A stretch of 34,181 nt of DNA from an uncultured Selenomonadaceae bacterium (lineage in GTDB: Bacteria > Bacillota > Negativicutes > Selenomonadales > Selenomonadaceae): NCBI GenBank assembly GCA_902778455.1, contig CACYXR010000031.1, positions 1 to 34,181 on the forward strand. Direction: 5' to 3'. Positions 32,460 through 34,181 of this stretch are shown piece by piece (positions within the stretch are counted from its first letter, which is position 1; each line of letters opens with the position of its first letter). The position numbers and the translations under genes were made by a program. The notes beneath the pieces are model-generated. The model saw nothing but the letters and a program-made list of their open reading frames with translations. It did no database searches and had not been told where the DNA came from.

Positions 32460-32762
32460 ATGGAGATCAAAGCAATCATGCTCGACGCGAAGGACAACGT
32501 GGCGACGCTCACGGAACCCGCGCGTCAGGGCGACACGGTGCGCTGCATCGGCGGCACGGGGGAAACGCTCGCCAGCGGCGCGGACATCCCCATCTGGCAC
32601 AAAATCGCGCTGAAGCCCCTTGAAAAGGGAACCTCCGTCATCAAGTACGGCGAATCCATCGGAGAACTGACGGAGGATGTGGAAAAGGGCGCATGGGTGT
32701 CCCATCTGAACCTCAAAAGCGTTCCCCGTGATTATGCCAGCGAATATGTAAGCGTGAAATAA
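32460..32762 (+). CDS. UxaA-family dehydratase, small (SAF-domain) subunit
   Basis: 100 aa from ATG 32460 (MEIKAIMLDAKDNVATL), nine bases after GGAGG; the frame from 32409 is not needed. It is the SAF domain that forms the N-terminus of altronate/galactarate dehydratases or the separate alpha subunit of sulfolactate sulfo-lyase: IPIWHKIALKPLEKGTSVIKYGESIG. The common H-x-H-N near the end reads WVSHLNL here, so one histidine is replaced. It pairs with the large subunit 16 bp downstream. Substrate (a sugar acid or hydroxy-acid) cannot be told from sequence. Confidence 0.88.
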   Translation: MEIKAIMLDAKDNVATLTEPARQGDTVRCIGGTGETLASGADIPIWHKIALKPLEKGTSVIKYGESIGELTEDVEKGAWVSHLNLKSVPRDYASEYVSVK

Positions 32763-32778
32763 GAAAGGCGGGAGTATT

Positions 32779-33939
32779 ATGCAATTCATGGGATACAAGC
32801 GCAGCGAAGGCCGGGCGGGCATCCGCAATCACGTACTGATCCTTCCCACCTGCGCCTGCGGCAGCGAATCCTCGCGCATCGTGGCAAGCCAGGTCCGCGG
32901 CGCGGTCAATATCGTGTTCAACACCGGCTGTTCCGACGTAGCGGCGAATACGGCCATGTCGCAGAAAATCCTCACGGGCTTCGCCTGCAATCCGAATGTC
33001 TACGGCGTCGTCATCATCGGCCTCGGCTGCGAAACCGTTCCCCACAAGGTGCTCCGGGAAAAAATCGAAGCTATGACGAAGAAGCCCGTGGTCTCCTTCG
33101 GCATCCAGGAGGAAGGCGGCACCCTGAAAACCATTGAGAAAGCGACGCGCGCCGCACGTATCATGGCGGCAGAGGCGGGAATGCAGCAGAAGGAGCCCTG
33201 CGATATTTCGGAATTGCTGCTCGGCATCGAGTGCGGCGGCAGCGACGCCACCTCGGGCATCGCTTCCAACCCCGCCGTCGGGAATCTCAGCGACCGCCTC
33301 GTCGATCTCGGCGCGTCCACGATCATGAGCGAGTCCATCGAGTGGATCGGCGGCGAACATGTCCTCGCGCGCCGTGCGGCGACGCCCGAAATACACAACC
33401 AAATCATCAAAGTCTGCGAGGACTATGAGAAACACCTGCTCGCGGCCGGACAGGACTGCCGCGCGGGGCAGCCCACGCCGGGCAACAAGGACGGCGGCCT
33501 TTCCACCATCGACGAGAAAAGCCTCGGCTGCATTTTCAAAGGCGGCACGCGCCCCATCGTCGAAGTCCTGGAACAGGCGGAGCGCCCGACGAAACAGGGC
33601 GCGATCGTCATGGACACGGCAGGCTACGACATCTCCTCCGTCACCTCGATGGTGGCCGCAGGATGCAACGCCGTAATCTTCACCACGGGACGCGGCACGC
33701 CCACGGGCAACGCCATCGCGCCCGTCCTGAAGGTGACCGCCAATGAGCATACCTACCAATGGATGGAAGACAACATGGACGTCGACCTCTCCGCCATTAT
33801 CCGTGGTGAGATGACTATTCCCGAAAGCGGCGAGATGCTGCTTGGCGAAATGGAAAAGATTCTGAACGGAAAGCTGACAAAGGCGGAAGCCTACGGATTC
33901 TCCGATATCGCTGTCGATCACGTTTGCCGCTTCGTCTGA
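32779..33939 (+). CDS. UxaA-family dehydratase, large subunit
   Basis: 386 aa, start after GGCGGGAG. It opens with GYKRSEGRAGIRNHVLILPT, the classic start of the altronate/galactarate dehydratase catalytic domain and of the SuyB-type beta subunit. Cysteines in PTCACGSES, NTGCSD and GLGCET are candidates for metal ligands. Other family blocks are GIECGGSDATSGIASNP and FTTGRGTPTGNAIAPV. With the small subunit it should form a metal-dependent enzyme that eliminates water (or sulfite) from an alpha-hydroxy acid. The members UxaA, GarD and SuyAB cannot be separated here. A strong terminator follows. Confidence 0.9.
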   Translation: MQFMGYKRSEGRAGIRNHVLILPTCACGSESSRIVASQVRGAVNIVFNTGCSDVAANTAMSQKILTGFACNPNVYGVVIIGLGCETVPHKVLREKIEAMTKKPVVSFGIQEEGGTLKTIEKATRAARIMAAEAGMQQKEPCDISELLLGIECGGSDATSGIASNPAVGNLSDRLVDLGASTIMSESIEWIGGEHVLARRAATPEIHNQIIKVCEDYEKHLLAAGQDCRAGQPTPGNKDGGLSTIDEKSLGCIFKGGTRPIVEVLEQAERPTKQGAIVMDTAGYDISSVTSMVAAGCNAVIFTTGRGTPTGNAIAPVLKVTANEHTYQWMEDNMDVDLSAIIRGEMTIPESGEMLLGEMEKILNGKLTKAEAYGFSDIAVDHVCRFV

Positions 33940-33962
33940 CGCCTTTCCCGTATACAAAAAAG

Positions 33963-34013
33963 AACGGGGCTGCCCCATGAAGGAAAATACCTTCATGGGC
34001 AACCCTGTTTTTC
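33963..34013 (+). terminator. Terminator after the UxaA-type operon
   Basis: A long stem (AACGGGGCTGCCCCATGAAGG with CCTTCATGGGCAACCCTGTT, a few mismatches, loop AAAATA) is followed by TTTTTC. Confidence 0.88.
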
Positions 34014-34057
34014 TGTTCACGAATTCATTGCCGGAATCGGTGTTGTGAAGCTCCCTT

Positions 34058-34181
34058 AAGGAAACACTGATTAAGTCAATTTGTGCATCTGTCGAGGGAT
34101 TTTTTCGACTGTCTAGGAAAAGCCCTCGAAGGCGTAGCATCGCTACGTCGAGAGGGATTTGACGACGACAGGCGGAAAAAG
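34058..34181 (-). repeat. Interspersed repeat element, copy 3 (inverted, runs off the window)
   Basis: It begins AAGGAAACACTGATTAAGTC (34058-34077), two mismatches from the terminal 20-mer of copy 1. The rest is the reverse complement of the distal part of copy 1 (GAGGGATTTTTTCGACTGTC; GCGTAGCATCGCTACGTCGA; ATTTGACGACGACAGGCGG). Since the same 20-mer starts copy 1 from its other end, the element has terminal inverted repeats. The window ends before the other terminus. Confidence 0.8.

Overview
The window is a replication-origin neighbourhood from a low-to-mid GC Firmicute. The gene order is the classic one: rpmH-rnpA-yidD-yidC-jag-mnmE-mnmG-rsmG run leftward, and dnaA-dnaN-yaaA-recF-(dciA-like)-remB-gyrB run rightward. 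A Negativicutes-type anaerobe (Selenomonas/Megasphaera/Dialister relatives) is my best guess. It rests on this order, a DUF721/DciA-like gene between recF and remB, a stand-alone AICAR formyltransferase, a short MetH and ferredoxin-type redox genes. That assignment is inference, not something the sequence proves.

Layout. 1-1342: a secreted protein of unknown role and a gene-poor block of palindromic repeats. 1343-8020 (minus strand): tRNA-modification, membrane-insertion and ribosome/RNase P genes, ending in a 44-codon rpmH with a TTG start. 8021-10013: a bipartite oriC around dnaA, with an inverted DnaA-box pair upstream. Downstream are several boxes and a textbook unwinding element (tandem boxes, GC cluster, TACTACTACTACT DnaA-trio, AT-rich tract). 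10014-15873: replication genes. The remB-gyrB gap is filled by a roughly 200-bp repeat element.

15937-19349 is the most unusual accessory region. A divergent Rrf2-type regulator faces an operon of a class-M sirtuin (SirTM) and a zinc-type macrodomain, with a cupin gene behind them. Two near-consensus promoters (sirTM and cupin) carry the same pair of 19-bp sites, TGTA(A/C)-N9-TTACA, four sites in all and spaced 41-42 bp. This predicts one regulon that writes, erases and possibly senses an ADP-ribosylation signal. The lipoylated carrier usually linked to SirTM is absent.

19484-26358: purine synthesis (stand-alone AICAR formyltransferase), pfkA, a small hypothetical gene, an ArsC/Spx-PRiA4_ORF3 fusion and a cobalamin-dependent methionine synthase. 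Two perfect parS-like sites lie just beyond metH. 26584-34181: a condensation-domain/cNMP-domain fusion with a broken catalytic motif, several gene wrecks (amidohydrolase, Fe-dependent alcohol dehydrogenase, others), a flavodoxin-ferredoxin, a DUF2284 protein, a second and canonical sirtuin, and a split UxaA-family dehydratase. Three copies of one repeat family (13611, 21803, 34058) sit directly at or after the 3' ends of genes.
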